NCBI GenBank assembly: GCA_013178415.1
Contig: JABLXA010000012.1
Location: forward strand, 1-64,000
Direction: 5' to 3'
DNA length: 64,000 nucleotides
From: Bacillota bacterium
GTDB lineage: Bacteria; Bacillota; SHA-98; Ch115
In this document: piece by piece, positions 9,319 to 17,871 of the stretch
How positions within the stretch are numbered: the stretch's first letter is position 1
Layout of the letters: the number at the start of each line of letters is the position of its first letter
Notes under the pieces: model-generated
Database searches by the model: none
What the model was told of the DNA's origin: nothing
What the model saw: only the letters and a program-made list of their open reading frames with translations
Made by a program: the position numbers and the translations under genes

Positions 9319-9603
9319 ATGGTAAAGGTTGTGAGACTAGTGACATGCGGCGGCAGAAGCCCGGTATTCCCCCTCTTCCTGATAGTTATCGGTATCGTCC
9401 TCCTGCTCAATAATTATGGCCTGATCACCGTGAACATTTGGGACCTGCTCGCGACATACTGGCCTGTCCTGCTGATCCTTTACGGGCTCTCCCTCCTCTC
9501 CGGCTGCGGCCACCGCGGGGTCGCCTGGTGGATTCTCATACTGGTCCTGATCCTTTTTGCACTCTTTGCATATATGGCACCAATGAGATCATGGCACATA
9601 TAA
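9319..9603 (+). CDS. Small membrane protein, LiaI/LiaF-like (DUF5668-type)
   Basis: 94 residues with three hydrophobic segments: FPLFLIVIGIVLLLNN, YWPVLLILYGLSLLSG and VAWWILILVLILFALFAYMA. The pattern short loop, LLLNNYGL, WPVLLILYGL is that of the LiaI-LiaF-like transmembrane region in Bacillota envelope-stress proteins. Only this region is present; the soluble LiaF C-terminal domain is missing. No two-component system lies near. The start could also be the GTG nine codons downstream. Confidence 0.7.
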   Translation: MVKVVRLVTCGGRSPVFPLFLIVIGIVLLLNNYGLITVNIWDLLATYWPVLLILYGLSLLSGCGHRGVAWWILILVLILFALFAYMAPMRSWHI

Positions 9604-9648
9604 GAGAAATATATCCAGAAAGATAGGCAGAAAAGAGGTCATGTCAAC

Positions 9649-10950
9649 ATGTCAACAGTCAAGCTAACTGAGGGAATATACTGGGTCGGTGCGGTCGACT
9701 GGAATATTCGACACTTCCATGGACCCGCCTATTCTACGCACCATGGCGTAACATATAACTCCTATCTCATTGTCGACGAAAAGACGGCGCTTGTGGACAC
9801 GGTGTTCACCCCATTCACCGACGAATTGATCAGTAATATAAGCGATGTGATAGACCCGGCCAGGATAGATTACGTGATAGCAAATCACGTCGAGGTGGAT
9901 CATTCAGGCGCCCTTCCGAGGCTTATGAGTATCATCCCCAACGCCCAGATTTTCTGTAGCCTGAAGGGTGTCGACGAGTTTAAGAAACACTACGCTCCTG
10001 CGTCCGGCTGGGACTTCCACCCCGTAAAGACTGGACAAGAGCTCAAGCTGGGCAGGCGCACCCTCTCCTTCATCGAGGCGCCGATGCTCCACTGGCCCGA
10101 TAGCATGTTCACTTACGTAAAAGAAGACGGCATCCTCATGCCCAACGACGCGTTTGGGCAGCACATAGCGACGACGGGACGGTTTGACGATGAGGTGGAC
10201 GAGCATGAGCTGATGAGGGAGGCGGCCAAGTATTACGCCAACATCCTCATGCCATTTAGCGTCCTTGTCCTGCGGAAGCTGAAGGAACTCCAGGATATGA
10301 AAATCCCGGTAAATATGATCGCACCTAGCCATGGGATCATATGGCGAAAGGACCCGGGAAGGATTATCAATGCCTATGCAAAGTGGGCAGAGGGGAAGCC
10401 GGTAGGTTCCGCTGCGCCGGAGATGCTCGTGGTCTACGAAACCATGTGGGGCGGCACGGAAAAGATGGCGAAGGCCATCCTCCAAGGTGCGATCGATGAG
10501 GGCGTCGATGCCAGGCTTTACAGGCTTTTTGGAGCCGACGAGAGCGACATCATCACCGAATTGCTTACAGCCAGGGCACTGGTCGTGGGATGTTCGACCA
10601 TAAACAGGGGTGTGCTCCCGACGGTAAGCTCCTTTCTTGATGAGGTGCGCGGCTTGAAACCCGTCAAGAAGATCGGGATGGCCTTCGGCTCATATGGCTG
10701 GAGCGGCGGGGCGGTGGAGGTCATAGAGGAAAGGCTCCGCGCTGCAGGTATAGAGCTTGTGGAGCCTGGATTGGGCGTGAAGTGGGTCCCTTCCCCGGAG
10801 GAGCTCGAGAGCTGCCGCGAACTCGGGCGAAAGGTCGCGAGACAGGCACGAGCGGTACGTATGAACGCCGCAGTAGGCATGGCAACGGGCCAAGCATCAC
10901 AACGGAATAATGGAATAACGGGGCAACAGAATAATGGGATAACAGAATAA
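9649..10950 (+). CDS. fprA: FprA-family A-type flavoprotein (flavodiiron protein)
   Basis: 433 residues. Residues 1-255 are the metallo-beta-lactamase-like di-iron domain with ligands H80, E82, D84 and H85 in NHVEVDHSG, H148 in MLHWPDS, D167 in PNDAFG and a last His in APSHGIIW, at the family's spacing. Residues about 258-400 are a flavodoxin domain (VVYETMWGGTEKMAKA for the FMN phosphate loop, AFGSYGWSGGAV later). These enzymes reduce O2 to water and/or NO to N2O in anaerobes. No rubredoxin gene is visible beside it. The last about 22 residues (SQRNNGITGQQNNGITE) are translated from the tandem repeat that continues past the stop codon, so the C-terminus has probably been altered by repeat growth. 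Confidence 0.93.
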   Translation: MSTVKLTEGIYWVGAVDWNIRHFHGPAYSTHHGVTYNSYLIVDEKTALVDTVFTPFTDELISNISDVIDPARIDYVIANHVEVDHSGALPRLMSIIPNAQIFCSLKGVDEFKKHYAPASGWDFHPVKTGQELKLGRRTLSFIEAPMLHWPDSMFTYVKEDGILMPNDAFGQHIATTGRFDDEVDEHELMREAAKYYANILMPFSVLVLRKLKELQDMKIPVNMIAPSHGIIWRKDPGRIINAYAKWAEGKPVGSAAPEMLVVYETMWGGTEKMAKAILQGAIDEGVDARLYRLFGADESDIITELLTARALVVGCSTINRGVLPTVSSFLDEVRGLKPVKKIGMAFGSYGWSGGAVEVIEERLRAAGIELVEPGLGVKWVPSPEELESCRELGRKVARQARAVRMNAAVGMATGQASQRNNGITGQQNNGITE

Positions 10951-11010
10951 CGGGATAATAGGGTACCGGAATAGCATGGTACCGGGATAGCGGGATAACC
11001 GTAGCAAAAG
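10890..11010. repeat. Degenerate 9-11 base tandem repeat across the fprA stop codon
   Basis: About ten imperfect copies of a unit like GGGATAACG / GGAATAACA run from the last codons of fprA through the spacer to just before the HD-GYP gene. The tract supplies the C-terminal tail of FprA and the stop codon itself (TAA lies within the unit). Confidence 0.7.
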
Positions 11011-11026
11011 GGGGCCTTCTGGTTGT

Positions 11027-12409
11027 ATGGAAGCAACACCGGCAGCACTGGCGGCGGCGGCAGGCGCGAATGAGCCTCTCGAATGCAGCGATGAGTTGTT
11101 TTCCGATATAGTCTCAGCCCTGTCAATGGTCCTCGACGTGGAGGAGGATAGGAAGCTTTATCACGGGTGGAGGGTTGCGGCTATCGCAGCCCTGGCAGCA
11201 GAAAAACTCGGGACCGGGCTCCTGCCGGAGGTGTTTTACGGCGGTCTGCTCCATGATATAGGGGCAATGGGGCTCCCGGATCACGTAGTTCACTATCCTA
11301 CGCTCGAAGCCCAGCTATCCGTGCCCGAGATTCTCCAGCACCCCGCACGCGGTGCCGCCATCGTCCAGGAGGTGCCGGGGCTCGAGGGCGCGGCCAAGAT
11401 GATCCTGGAACATCACGAGTATTGGGATGGCAAGGGCTACCCCGCCGGAAAGCGCGAGCGGGAGATCTCGCAGGAAAGCCAGGTACTGCGCGCCGCCGAC
11501 AGCCTAGATCTGATATTCAGGGCGTATACCGGAATCCACGTCAGCGGAATGCCAGCCACCCCCATCTTCAATCCCTACGGCGTCTCTTCGATCTCCACTC
11601 TCAGGAATCATATAGCTGCGACTTTTGAGCTCGAGGTGGGCTCGGAGTTCTCCAGGCCTATCTACGAGCTCCTCGTGGAATCCACCGGAATTGGCTCCCC
11701 AAACGACCCGAGCTCCTCCTCCAATTCTCTATTTCAACATCTACTGAACGAGGACGGGTTGAAGGAGCTTATGGGCGACATTAGGAGCCGCATCCCGCCT
11801 ATAATCCCAAAGTGCAGGCAAAACCCGGGCCGCCTGGTCCTATCCATCTTCGCCAAGGTCATCGATGCTAAGCATCAATATACCGCCGGCCACTCGGAGC
11901 GGGTGGCCGAATACGCAGTCCACATCGGAAAGGCGATGGGGTTCAAGCCCTCGGAGCTGCGGAAGCTTGAGGCGGCCGGGCTCCTTCATGACACAGGAAA
12001 GGTGTCAGTGCCGCGATCCGTTCTCGATAAGAGCGGGAAGCTGACTGCAGGTGAGCTCGAGATCATCAGGAGACACCCCAAACTTACGCTGGAGATTATC
12101 GGTTCGATAAAGGGCCTTGGAGAAATCGCCCACATTGCAGGCTACCATCACGAACGCTATGATGGCAAAGGCTACCCGGATGGCCTGAAGGGCGATGATA
12201 TACCGCTGGGGGCGCGCATCCTGGCTGTGGCCGATACGCTGGATGCTGTAACCTCTGGGCGGCCGTATCAAAAGGTTATGTCCTGGCGGGAAGCCCTCGA
12301 CCTCCTGCGCCGGAACGCAGGCACGCAGTTCGACCCGCAGGTGGTGGAGGCGGCTGGCGTGGCTTTTGAGCTAAGCCGTGCTAGTGCTAGTGCCACTGCC
12401 GGGCGTTGA
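11027..12409 (+). CDS. Protein with two HD/HD-GYP phosphohydrolase domains
   Basis: 460 residues. The first domain has the metal motif LLHDIGAMG (H76, D77), a downstream HP at about 105, and HHEYWDGKGYP at 129-139. The second has GHSERV (H289), LLHDTGKVSVP (H321, D322), RRHP, and HHERYDGKGYPDGL (about 374-387), the full HD-GYP signature. HD-GYP proteins hydrolyse cyclic di-GMP or other cyclic dinucleotides. Two HD modules in tandem without a receiver, PAS or GAF sensor domain is a less common layout. The first lacks some of the second module's family motifs and may be regulatory. The N-terminus (Ala-rich), a Ser-rich linker near 228-233 and an Ala/Ser tail are low complexity. Shine-Dalgarno match is weak (GGGGG 15 bases upstream). 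Confidence 0.88.
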   Translation: MEATPAALAAAAGANEPLECSDELFSDIVSALSMVLDVEEDRKLYHGWRVAAIAALAAEKLGTGLLPEVFYGGLLHDIGAMGLPDHVVHYPTLEAQLSVPEILQHPARGAAIVQEVPGLEGAAKMILEHHEYWDGKGYPAGKREREISQESQVLRAADSLDLIFRAYTGIHVSGMPATPIFNPYGVSSISTLRNHIAATFELEVGSEFSRPIYELLVESTGIGSPNDPSSSSNSLFQHLLNEDGLKELMGDIRSRIPPIIPKCRQNPGRLVLSIFAKVIDAKHQYTAGHSERVAEYAVHIGKAMGFKPSELRKLEAAGLLHDTGKVSVPRSVLDKSGKLTAGELEIIRRHPKLTLEIIGSIKGLGEIAHIAGYHHERYDGKGYPDGLKGDDIPLGARILAVADTLDAVTSGRPYQKVMSWREALDLLRRNAGTQFDPQVVEAAGVAFELSRASASATAGR

Positions 12410-12537
12410 CTCAGAGACCGCACCAGCCGCCTGATCCACACCAGCGGCCACGGGAGTTTGCCATGGGCGCTCTATCTATGTTTTAGTTATGCTCCAGGTG
12501 TTCTGTCCATTCCATCCCTGACTATTCTAGAATTTAG

Positions 12538-14040
12538 CTACTTTACTGCGACCCGCTCCCACACCGGCGCCAGGCGCTCTCTACCACGAGGGCCCAGAAT
12601 TACCGGCGTAATGCCCGCTATCTCGCACAGGTAGGTCAGAGCCCGCACGCGGTCACCAACCACGCCGAGCACGTGATTACACGGGAAGACATTCAAAAAC
12701 TCCTCAAACGAGGCGTCAAGCCGCGCATGCACGTGCGGCCATGTCGGGTCCGTCTCGGAGTTGAGCTTCTTCCGCACGTCAGCCGGCAGCTCCACGCTCT
12801 CGCCGGACATGATGACCATATAGGGTTTATCGTCCCACACGCCAAGCCTGGCAAAGGTCATCTTCGCCGGAGCTGCATCATATTCCATCGAGGCCCCACC
12901 GGCTTTGAAATAGAACTCAAGGGCCGGATGGAAGGTGATCTTCTTGAAGTTCTCCCTCGGGTCCATGCTCAGCGCCGCATAGTAGCTCGAATGGTTGCCC
13001 GAGTTGCACCAGTCCCATATATCGAGGTCGGGGTGATACAGGCGGACATCCATGAAGAGGGTTGGCAGGCCGCCGCTGATATACTTCATCATTTGCATAG
13101 TCACGGCGGCATACGAATCCGCCTCAGTGGCGCAGACCATCGGCTCCTTGGGGCCGTTCCAGTCATAAGGGTCGTTCATGAGCATCTCGGGTATATCGCC
13201 AAGGCACACATACTCTGTCAGCTCACGCTGGCCCTTGAGCCCGCAGAAATCGAACCCCTTCTCCTCGTTGACCATTCGCATGGCTATATAGAGCCTGATC
13301 TGAGTCTTCAGGGTCTCCGGGGTCAACATCTTGCCGTCATAGCGAATCCTGTCGCCCAGAAGCTCGGTGAACCACCTGAAGCCCTTCTCCACCTCAGTCT
13401 CATCAACCTTCTCCATGGTCTTGACGAGGAGCAACTGGTCGATCTGGCTGACCGTGGCGCCCAGGTGCTTCAGCGTCGGGACTAGATGGAAATACCCCGT
13501 CTCCATGCCCATCGAGTGGCCGCCATAGCAGCCATAAACCTCATTTTGCATGGTGGTCAGCGCCTCGCTGGCTCTGAGCCAGTCGACCACCTTGGCCTGC
13601 GTCTTTGGATCATTCATCTCGCCCACGATCCGGTGGGTGCGCACGCCCGCCTGCCGGAGCGCGCCGTCCGTGGCCAGGAGGCCTACATTGCCCGGGAAGG
13701 CCCCGTTATTGTTGGACAGGCTCAAAATGGGTATATCCCGCCCCACGGAGTTTATAAACGGCCAGACCAGGAAGGGGAAGTTCCAGACATTGTAACACAT
13801 GATTACCTGCTTCACATTGGCTCGCGAGAGCTCCTCGCCCACCTTTTGTGCCACGCGAACGCTGGTAATGGTCTCGGAGCCGACGACGACCTCGGGCGTG
13901 GTGCCGTCCAGATTCTTGAGATTCGCTCGAATGATGTCCGCCCATGCGTGCAAGACCCGCATGTTTTCCGCGCTATTCTGACTGTATACGTGCGGCCGCT
14001 CGTCATTCATCATGACAATTCCAATTGGTGTAGATCTCAT
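12538..14040 (-). CDS. L-fucose/L-arabinose isomerase family protein
   Basis: 500 residues from the ATG at 14040, which is preceded at eight bases by AGGAGGG; the frame extends upstream but that part encodes only basic residues. The overall pattern fits the fucose/arabinose isomerase superfamily: N-terminal Rossmann-like part (VMCYNVWNFPFLVWPF, LSLSNNNGAFPGNVGL), a middle with EVYGCYGGHSMGMETG, and a C-terminal part with GNHSSYYAALS and FHPALEFYFKAGGASMEYD. The family interconverts aldoses and ketoses using a divalent metal. The protein is shorter than FucI (about 590) and nearer AraA length. Substrate unknown; a GH106-like hydrolase within 10 kb would suit deoxy-sugar use, but that is inference. 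Confidence 0.75.
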   Translation of the reverse strand: MRSTPIGIVMMNDERPHVYSQNSAENMRVLHAWADIIRANLKNLDGTTPEVVVGSETITSVRVAQKVGEELSRANVKQVIMCYNVWNFPFLVWPFINSVGRDIPILSLSNNNGAFPGNVGLLATDGALRQAGVRTHRIVGEMNDPKTQAKVVDWLRASEALTTMQNEVYGCYGGHSMGMETGYFHLVPTLKHLGATVSQIDQLLLVKTMEKVDETEVEKGFRWFTELLGDRIRYDGKMLTPETLKTQIRLYIAMRMVNEEKGFDFCGLKGQRELTEYVCLGDIPEMLMNDPYDWNGPKEPMVCATEADSYAAVTMQMMKYISGGLPTLFMDVRLYHPDLDIWDWCNSGNHSSYYAALSMDPRENFKKITFHPALEFYFKAGGASMEYDAAPAKMTFARLGVWDDKPYMVIMSGESVELPADVRKKLNSETDPTWPHVHARLDASFEEFLNVFPCNHVLGVVGDRVRALTYLCEIAGITPVILGPRGRERLAPVWERVAVK

Positions 14041-14179
14041 CTCTCTTACCCTCCTGTTCTTCTTCTTAGGCATTATTTTGAGCATTATAATTTTGAAGCC
14101 TGCCGGCTTCTATGATTCCCCTTAATTCTCCTTCTATAGTCTTTTCATGAAATCCTGCCAGAGAGCCGGAGCGCTAAAA

Positions 14180-14250
14180 ATAAAATTATAACAAATCATG
14201 GCCACTTGCTTCTCAAATCATAGCCAATTCCCTCGCGAATCATAGCCATT
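14180..14250. repeat. Three direct repeats downstream of corA
   Basis: Three copies of AATCATAGCCA-like sequence, about 25 bases apart (AAATCATGGCCA, AAATCATAGCCA, GAATCATAGCCA), lie in the spacer between the isomerase-family gene's start and the corA stop codon; the last copy overlaps the corA end. Confidence 0.6.
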
Positions 14251-15346
14251 TCTTTCGCCTGAAAAACCAGATCATCCCCGCACTCACCAGCGCCATCAGC
14301 CCCAGCGCAGCTGGATAGCCATAGCGGAGACGAAGTTCGGGCATATACTCAAAATTCATGCCGTAGATACCTGCGATAACCGAAAGCGGCATCATGATCG
14401 TGGTTATGATGGTTAAAACCTTCATGATCTCATTCATACGGTTGGAAATGCTCGAAAGGTATGCATCCAGGGCGGCGGAAAGCAGGTCATGATGGTTGTC
14501 AACGAGATCGAAAAGCCTAAGCACGTGGTCGTAGACATCCATGAAATAGGCGCGGTCAACAGGCCGCATGAACGGCTGGTCACGGCGGAGGATAGCGCTC
14601 AGGACTTCGCGCTGCGGGGACAGGGATTTTCTGACCCGCAGGATCCCCCGGCGGAGCACAAACGCCTCCGAAAGTAGCTCCTGACTTGGTGAAAGAAAGA
14701 TCCTGTTTTCAATCGCCTCCAGCCGATCCTCAATCCTATCCAGGAGGGGAAAGTATTCATCTACGAGGCGCCCGAGTATTTGCTGGAGGAGGAACCCTAT
14801 TCCCTTCTCCATGAGCTGCTGCGATGCCCTATACTCTTCATGGAGTTTGGCCACGAACTCGAGCTTGTCCCAGTGGAATGTTACTATGAAATTAGCGCCT
14901 ACGAAGATATCAAACTCGGCAACCCGGAAGAGACGTCCCCCGGCCCCGGGCGCCTGCCGCTCCCGATTCCCTCGTTCCCGCTGATTTCCCCGGTCCTGTT
15001 GCTTTCCATATTCCTGCTGCTTTCCGCGTTCCTGCTGCCGTTGCTGCCCGTGGCCGCGGGCATCCGGGCCGACAGCATGAAGGACCAGGAAAAGGTAACC
15101 GGGATATTCGTCCACCTTTGGCCGCTGGAGGCGATGCAGGCAGTCTTCAATAGCTAGAGGATGGAAATTGAAGACGCTGCTCAGGAGCTCTACTTCATCC
15201 GGGGCCGGCGTTTCAAGGTCCACCCAGAGAAATTCCTGCTTTGCTAAGCTCTCTGCAATTCGAGCCTTTACAGCCCCTGGCTCCAGTCCGCGAAGCGTCT
15301 CTTTCTCTTCCTTCTCTTCCGTGCCGGGTAATAGAATTCGAAGCAC
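14240..15346 (-). CDS. corA: CorA-family magnesium/divalent metal transporter
   Basis: 368 residues from a GTG with AGGTGACTAGGG upstream. The C-terminus has the two CorA transmembrane helices, the signature YGMNFEYMPEL between them and the closing basic FFRRKKWL. The large N-terminal cytoplasmic domain includes LWVDLETPAPDEVELL and FNFHPLAIEDCLH. CorA forms a homopentameric channel for Mg2+ (some relatives Co2+, Ni2+ or Zn2+). A Gln/Arg/Gly-rich insert at residues about 96-140 (DNA about 14930-15060; Q-Q-R-Q-Q-E-R-G-K units) interrupts the cytoplasmic domain and is unusual for the family; it is coded by imperfect tandem repeats. Confidence 0.93.
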   Translation of the reverse strand: MLRILLPGTEEKEEKETLRGLEPGAVKARIAESLAKQEFLWVDLETPAPDEVELLSSVFNFHPLAIEDCLHRLQRPKVDEYPGYLFLVLHAVGPDARGHGQQRQQERGKQQEYGKQQDRGNQRERGNRERQAPGAGGRLFRVAEFDIFVGANFIVTFHWDKLEFVAKLHEEYRASQQLMEKGIGFLLQQILGRLVDEYFPLLDRIEDRLEAIENRIFLSPSQELLSEAFVLRRGILRVRKSLSPQREVLSAILRRDQPFMRPVDRAYFMDVYDHVLRLFDLVDNHHDLLSAALDAYLSSISNRMNEIMKVLTIITTIMMPLSVIAGIYGMNFEYMPELRLRYGYPAALGLMALVSAGMIWFFRRKKWL

Positions 15347-15384
15347 CCCTAGTCACCTCATTACCTTACCACCTTAGTCTGAGT

Positions 15385-15450
15385 CTGGCACGTTATCTCA
15401 TGCTGTCTCCTGGCATGCCATCCCATGCTGTCTCTAAATCTCTAATAAGT
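15385..15450. repeat. Direct repeats in the corA-tRNA spacer
   Basis: Copies of CATGCTGTCTC and shortened forms lie upstream of corA. The gene-free stretch 15347-15671 otherwise holds AT-rich sequence and the predicted tRNA promoter at 15578-15606; no other feature is seen in it. Confidence 0.55.
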
Positions 15451-15577
15451 ATAATCGCACTATCTGTAGAATAACGCAACTGTGACTCGAGGAAATTTCT
15501 TAGCCGGTTTCTCAATATGATTTCAAATTCTATAACGCCCTAACACTCTGTAATTCTATGGAAGTCATCTATGGCCC

Positions 15578-15606
15578 TTGCAAAAGGCCATGAGTTATGC
15601 TATCAT
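15578..15606 (+). promoter_or_regulatory. Predicted promoter of the tRNA cluster
   Basis: TTGCAA (15578-15583), 17 base spacer, TATCAT (15601-15606), 66 bases before the first tRNA. Position and spacing fit a SigA promoter; the sequence is moderately close to consensus. Confidence 0.4.
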
Positions 15607-15671
15607 ATTTTTGTCACCGGCCGCGGGCGGGAATTCCCGAGCCCAAGCTGGTATATTGGCCCTCGAAACGC

Positions 15672-15747
15672 GGGCCATTAGCTCAGTAGGTAGAGCACCG
15701 GACTTTTAATCCGGGTGTCCGGGGTTCGAATCCCCGATGGCTCACCA
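15672..15747 (+). tRNA. tRNA-Lys (anticodon TTT)
   Basis: 76 bases with encoded CCA. The acceptor stem pairs GGGCCAT with ATGGCTC (one G-U), the T arm carries GGTTCGAAT, and the anticodon loop is CTTTTAA, giving TTT for lysine. Confidence 0.95.
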
Positions 15748-15752
15748 AATGC

Positions 15753-15828
15753 GCTCCCATCGTCTAGGGGCCTAGGACACCGCCCTTTCAAGGCGGCGAC
15801 GCGGATTCGAATTCCGCTGGGAGCGCCA
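15753..15828 (+). tRNA. tRNA-Glu (anticodon TTC)
   Basis: 76 bases with encoded CCA. Acceptor stem GCTCCCA pairs with TGGGAGC; T arm GATTCGAAT; anticodon loop CTTTCAA gives TTC for glutamate. Five bases separate it from tRNA-Lys, so they are probably one transcript. Confidence 0.95.
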
Positions 15829-15863
15829 TTTATCTAAATTCCATACAAATTAAATTCCTTTAG

Positions 15864-15938
15864 GCCGACATAGCTCAATGGCAGAGCAGCGCATTCGTAA
15901 TGCGCAGGTTATGGGTTCAAGTCCCATTGTCGGCTCCA
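15864..15938 (+). tRNA. tRNA-Thr (anticodon CGT), likely phage attachment gene
   Basis: 75 bases with encoded CCA. Acceptor stem GCCGACA pairs with TGTCGGC; T arm GGTTCAAGT; anticodon loop TTCGTAA gives CGT for threonine. It is intact, and the phage integrase gene begins 93 bases beyond its 3' end, reading towards it. This is the usual layout when a phage has integrated into a tRNA 3' end and restored it. Confidence 0.93.
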
Positions 15939-15945
15939 AAATTTC
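15900..15945. other. Probable attL region in the 3' half of tRNA-Thr
   Basis: Integrases of this class commonly cross over in the anticodon stem or T arm of a tRNA gene. The host-like repeat-rich DNA ends here and phage genes start. The core cannot be set because the matching right-end copy lies outside the window. Confidence 0.4.
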
Positions 15946-15946
15946 A

Positions 15947-15983
15947 TAGGCACCGCGGGCATTTGCGGTGCCTACTATTTTTT
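15947..15983 (+). terminator. Rho-independent terminator after the tRNA cluster
   Basis: A 10 base-pair stem, TAGGCACCGC (15947-15956) with GCGGTGCCTA (15965-15974), is followed by CTATTTTTTG. It lies nine bases after tRNA-Thr. The short T-run only fits rightward transcription. Confidence 0.8.
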
Positions 15984-16031
15984 GTCTACGAAACATGCGC
16001 AGGTACCCGGTGCCGAACCGGTGCCGTGTTA

Positions 16032-17192
16032 TTATTTACCAGCCTTCTTGCGCTGTTTCTTTCCCTCGATTGCTTCCTGGATTTTCCCGGCTGCCTGCTG
16101 GTCCCGGCCAGGCATCAGATGGCCATAGATCATCATAGTGGTCGAGATGTCCTTATGTCGCATACGCTCCTGTATCATCTTGGGGTGCAAACCCAAGTCT
16201 ATGAGCCAGCTGGCGTGGGCGTGGCGGAGGCCGTGGAAGGTCTCGCCCGTTATACCCCTAGACGCCATCCACTCCGGGAACCAGGAGGTGATCGAGTCCG
16301 GGTGGTGAGGGAGGCCGTCGCCCCGGTCGCATATCAGGTCAAGATCAGCCCACTGGTCCCCTTTCCTGAGCCTTCTCTTGTTCTGCTCTATGCGGTATTG
16401 CTTCAGGGCTTCGACAGTGAGCTTGGGCAAGGTGATCGTCGCCCGGCTTTCCTCGGTTTTTGGCTCTTTGAAATAGAGCCCATCCTCAGGGGTATAACCT
16501 AGCACCTGGTTTACAATCAAGATACCCCGGTCCAGGTCCACATCTTGCCATCGGAGCCCGAATATCTCTCCTCTTCTCAAGCCGCAGGTGACGGCCAACA
16601 GGATAGGAATGTAGTATTGGGTCTTTTGGGCATCTTCTAACAGGGCGTTGATTTCCTTTTGCGTCAAGGGCTTTACCCTTGTTTTGGGAAGCTTGGGCAG
16701 TTCCAGGCCGGATGCCGGATTAGACTGTATGATCTGTAGCTTCACGGCATCCTTGAGGGCCCTATGGAGCACGGCATGATGATAGTGCACTGTCGCCGGC
16801 GCAAGGGGCTCTTCATCACCCGGAGGGTCGCTCAGTTCGGTATAGAACTGCTGTATATGATAGGGACGTAGTTTGTCAATCTGCACCTGGCCGAGCTTTT
16901 GGACGATCCGCTTTATGCAATCGTTATAACGTCTCCGGGTTTTAGGACTAAGAGACCTTTTGCGCGTGTCCAGCCACTGATATAACCATTCGGCCAGGGA
17001 CATATTGGAGGGTTCAACGTAGATGCCTTTCTCTAGTTCATTGATGAGCCGGACCATCTCTTTCTCGGCGTCCCGCTTGTTACCTTTGAAACTGCGCACT
17101 ATCCTCTTACGCTTGCCGGTCGCGGGATCACGCCCGGCCTCGATTATGATAGTCCAGGATGAGTCATAGCGTTTCTCTAGGTGACCGCGCAT
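16032..17192 (-). CDS. int: Tyrosine recombinase phage integrase
   Basis: 386 residues. N-terminal arm-binding part with TIIIEAGRDPATGKRKR (AP2-like integrase DNA-binding pattern), a core-binding SAM-like domain at about 63-155 (MSLAEWLYQWLDTRKRSLSP), and a catalytic domain with R206 in CGLRRGE, K245 in EPKTEES, H320 and R323 in HGLRHAHASW, H346 in MRHKD and nucleophile Y356 in MMIYGHL. All active-site residues are present. It would integrate and, with an excisionase, excise the phage at tRNA-Thr. The gene points to the attachment site. The 249 bases upstream (17193-17441) hold no gene; they are AT-rich. Confidence 0.96.
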   Translation of the reverse strand: MRGHLEKRYDSSWTIIIEAGRDPATGKRKRIVRSFKGNKRDAEKEMVRLINELEKGIYVEPSNMSLAEWLYQWLDTRKRSLSPKTRRRYNDCIKRIVQKLGQVQIDKLRPYHIQQFYTELSDPPGDEEPLAPATVHYHHAVLHRALKDAVKLQIIQSNPASGLELPKLPKTRVKPLTQKEINALLEDAQKTQYYIPILLAVTCGLRRGEIFGLRWQDVDLDRGILIVNQVLGYTPEDGLYFKEPKTEESRATITLPKLTVEALKQYRIEQNKRRLRKGDQWADLDLICDRGDGLPHHPDSITSWFPEWMASRGITGETFHGLRHAHASWLIDLGLHPKMIQERMRHKDISTTMMIYGHLMPGRDQQAAGKIQEAIEGKKQRKKAGK

Positions 17193-17441
17193 AAAGGAAC
17201 TCTCCTTTGGTCAAACTGTTAACGTATTAATTAATTCCTGTTGCCGACAAAAATGGAAAATTATATAACTTTAGTTCAAAAATAAGGGGCGCTCCGTTTT
17301 AGATATACTGGTGAACGATGGCCTCCATAAAATCTGAGTAGCTTTTCTGTTGAAGAGCATATTATAATAGGGCACATTATTAATGACGACCGAGATTATG
17401 ACGATATCTTAATAGGGAATGGTAATACAGGAATTTAAACT

Positions 17442-17870
17442 ATGAAAGAATTCAACAGGGGGTACCGAAATCCTGTGATGAATAAGATAGATAAAGTATG
17501 CTCATCTATCCGCAAACTGAATTTACCTTTATCTCCCGAGGCTGCACAAAGCTTCGTGCTTTATGCATGCACACGATTATGGGATAATGAGAGCATCCGA
17601 TTTCTCAATGAATATACTGAACGCGTATCCATTAGAGATGATGTAGACTTTACAGCAATAGCTAAGGCAGCGCTTGAGTCCATTAAGAATAGCGAAATCC
17701 GACGTAGGCAAATCGCGCAAGAGGTAGCCAAGGTTATGTTCGAGGGTGGAATCAGTCCACCCAATATGTCTTTACATGAGTTAGAGTATATTGCCTCCAA
17801 GACAATGGAAGAACTAGAAGATTCATGTATCACTTCTGACTATGAATCCCTAGCCTTAGAACATGACTGA
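17442..17870 (+). CDS. Hypothetical protein in the AT-rich cargo block
   Basis: 142 residues, acidic, mostly helical, with no signal peptide or membrane segment and no family I recognise. The start ATG has only AGGA upstream; ATG 17478 is an alternative. It ends two bases from the end of the convergent PIN-like gene. It has the low GC content of the two genes to its right, so may have arrived with them, and might be a regulator or third component; that is conjecture. Confidence 0.55.
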   Translation: MKEFNRGYRNPVMNKIDKVCSSIRKLNLPLSPEAAQSFVLYACTRLWDNESIRFLNEYTERVSIRDDVDFTAIAKAALESIKNSEIRRRQIAQEVAKVMFEGGISPPNMSLHELEYIASKTMEELEDSCITSDYESLALEHD

Positions 17871-17871
17871 G

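Noticed and set aside
12673-14115. Rightward open frames of 209-270 codons opposite the isomerase-family gene
   Set aside because: The leftward gene has clear family motifs and a strong ribosome site; the opposite frames are antisense shadows rich in His and Leu.
16032-17192. Integrative conjugative element instead of a phage
   Set aside because: The integrase resembles Tn916-type enzymes too, but a full set of packaging, head and tail genes follows and no conjugation genes are seen.
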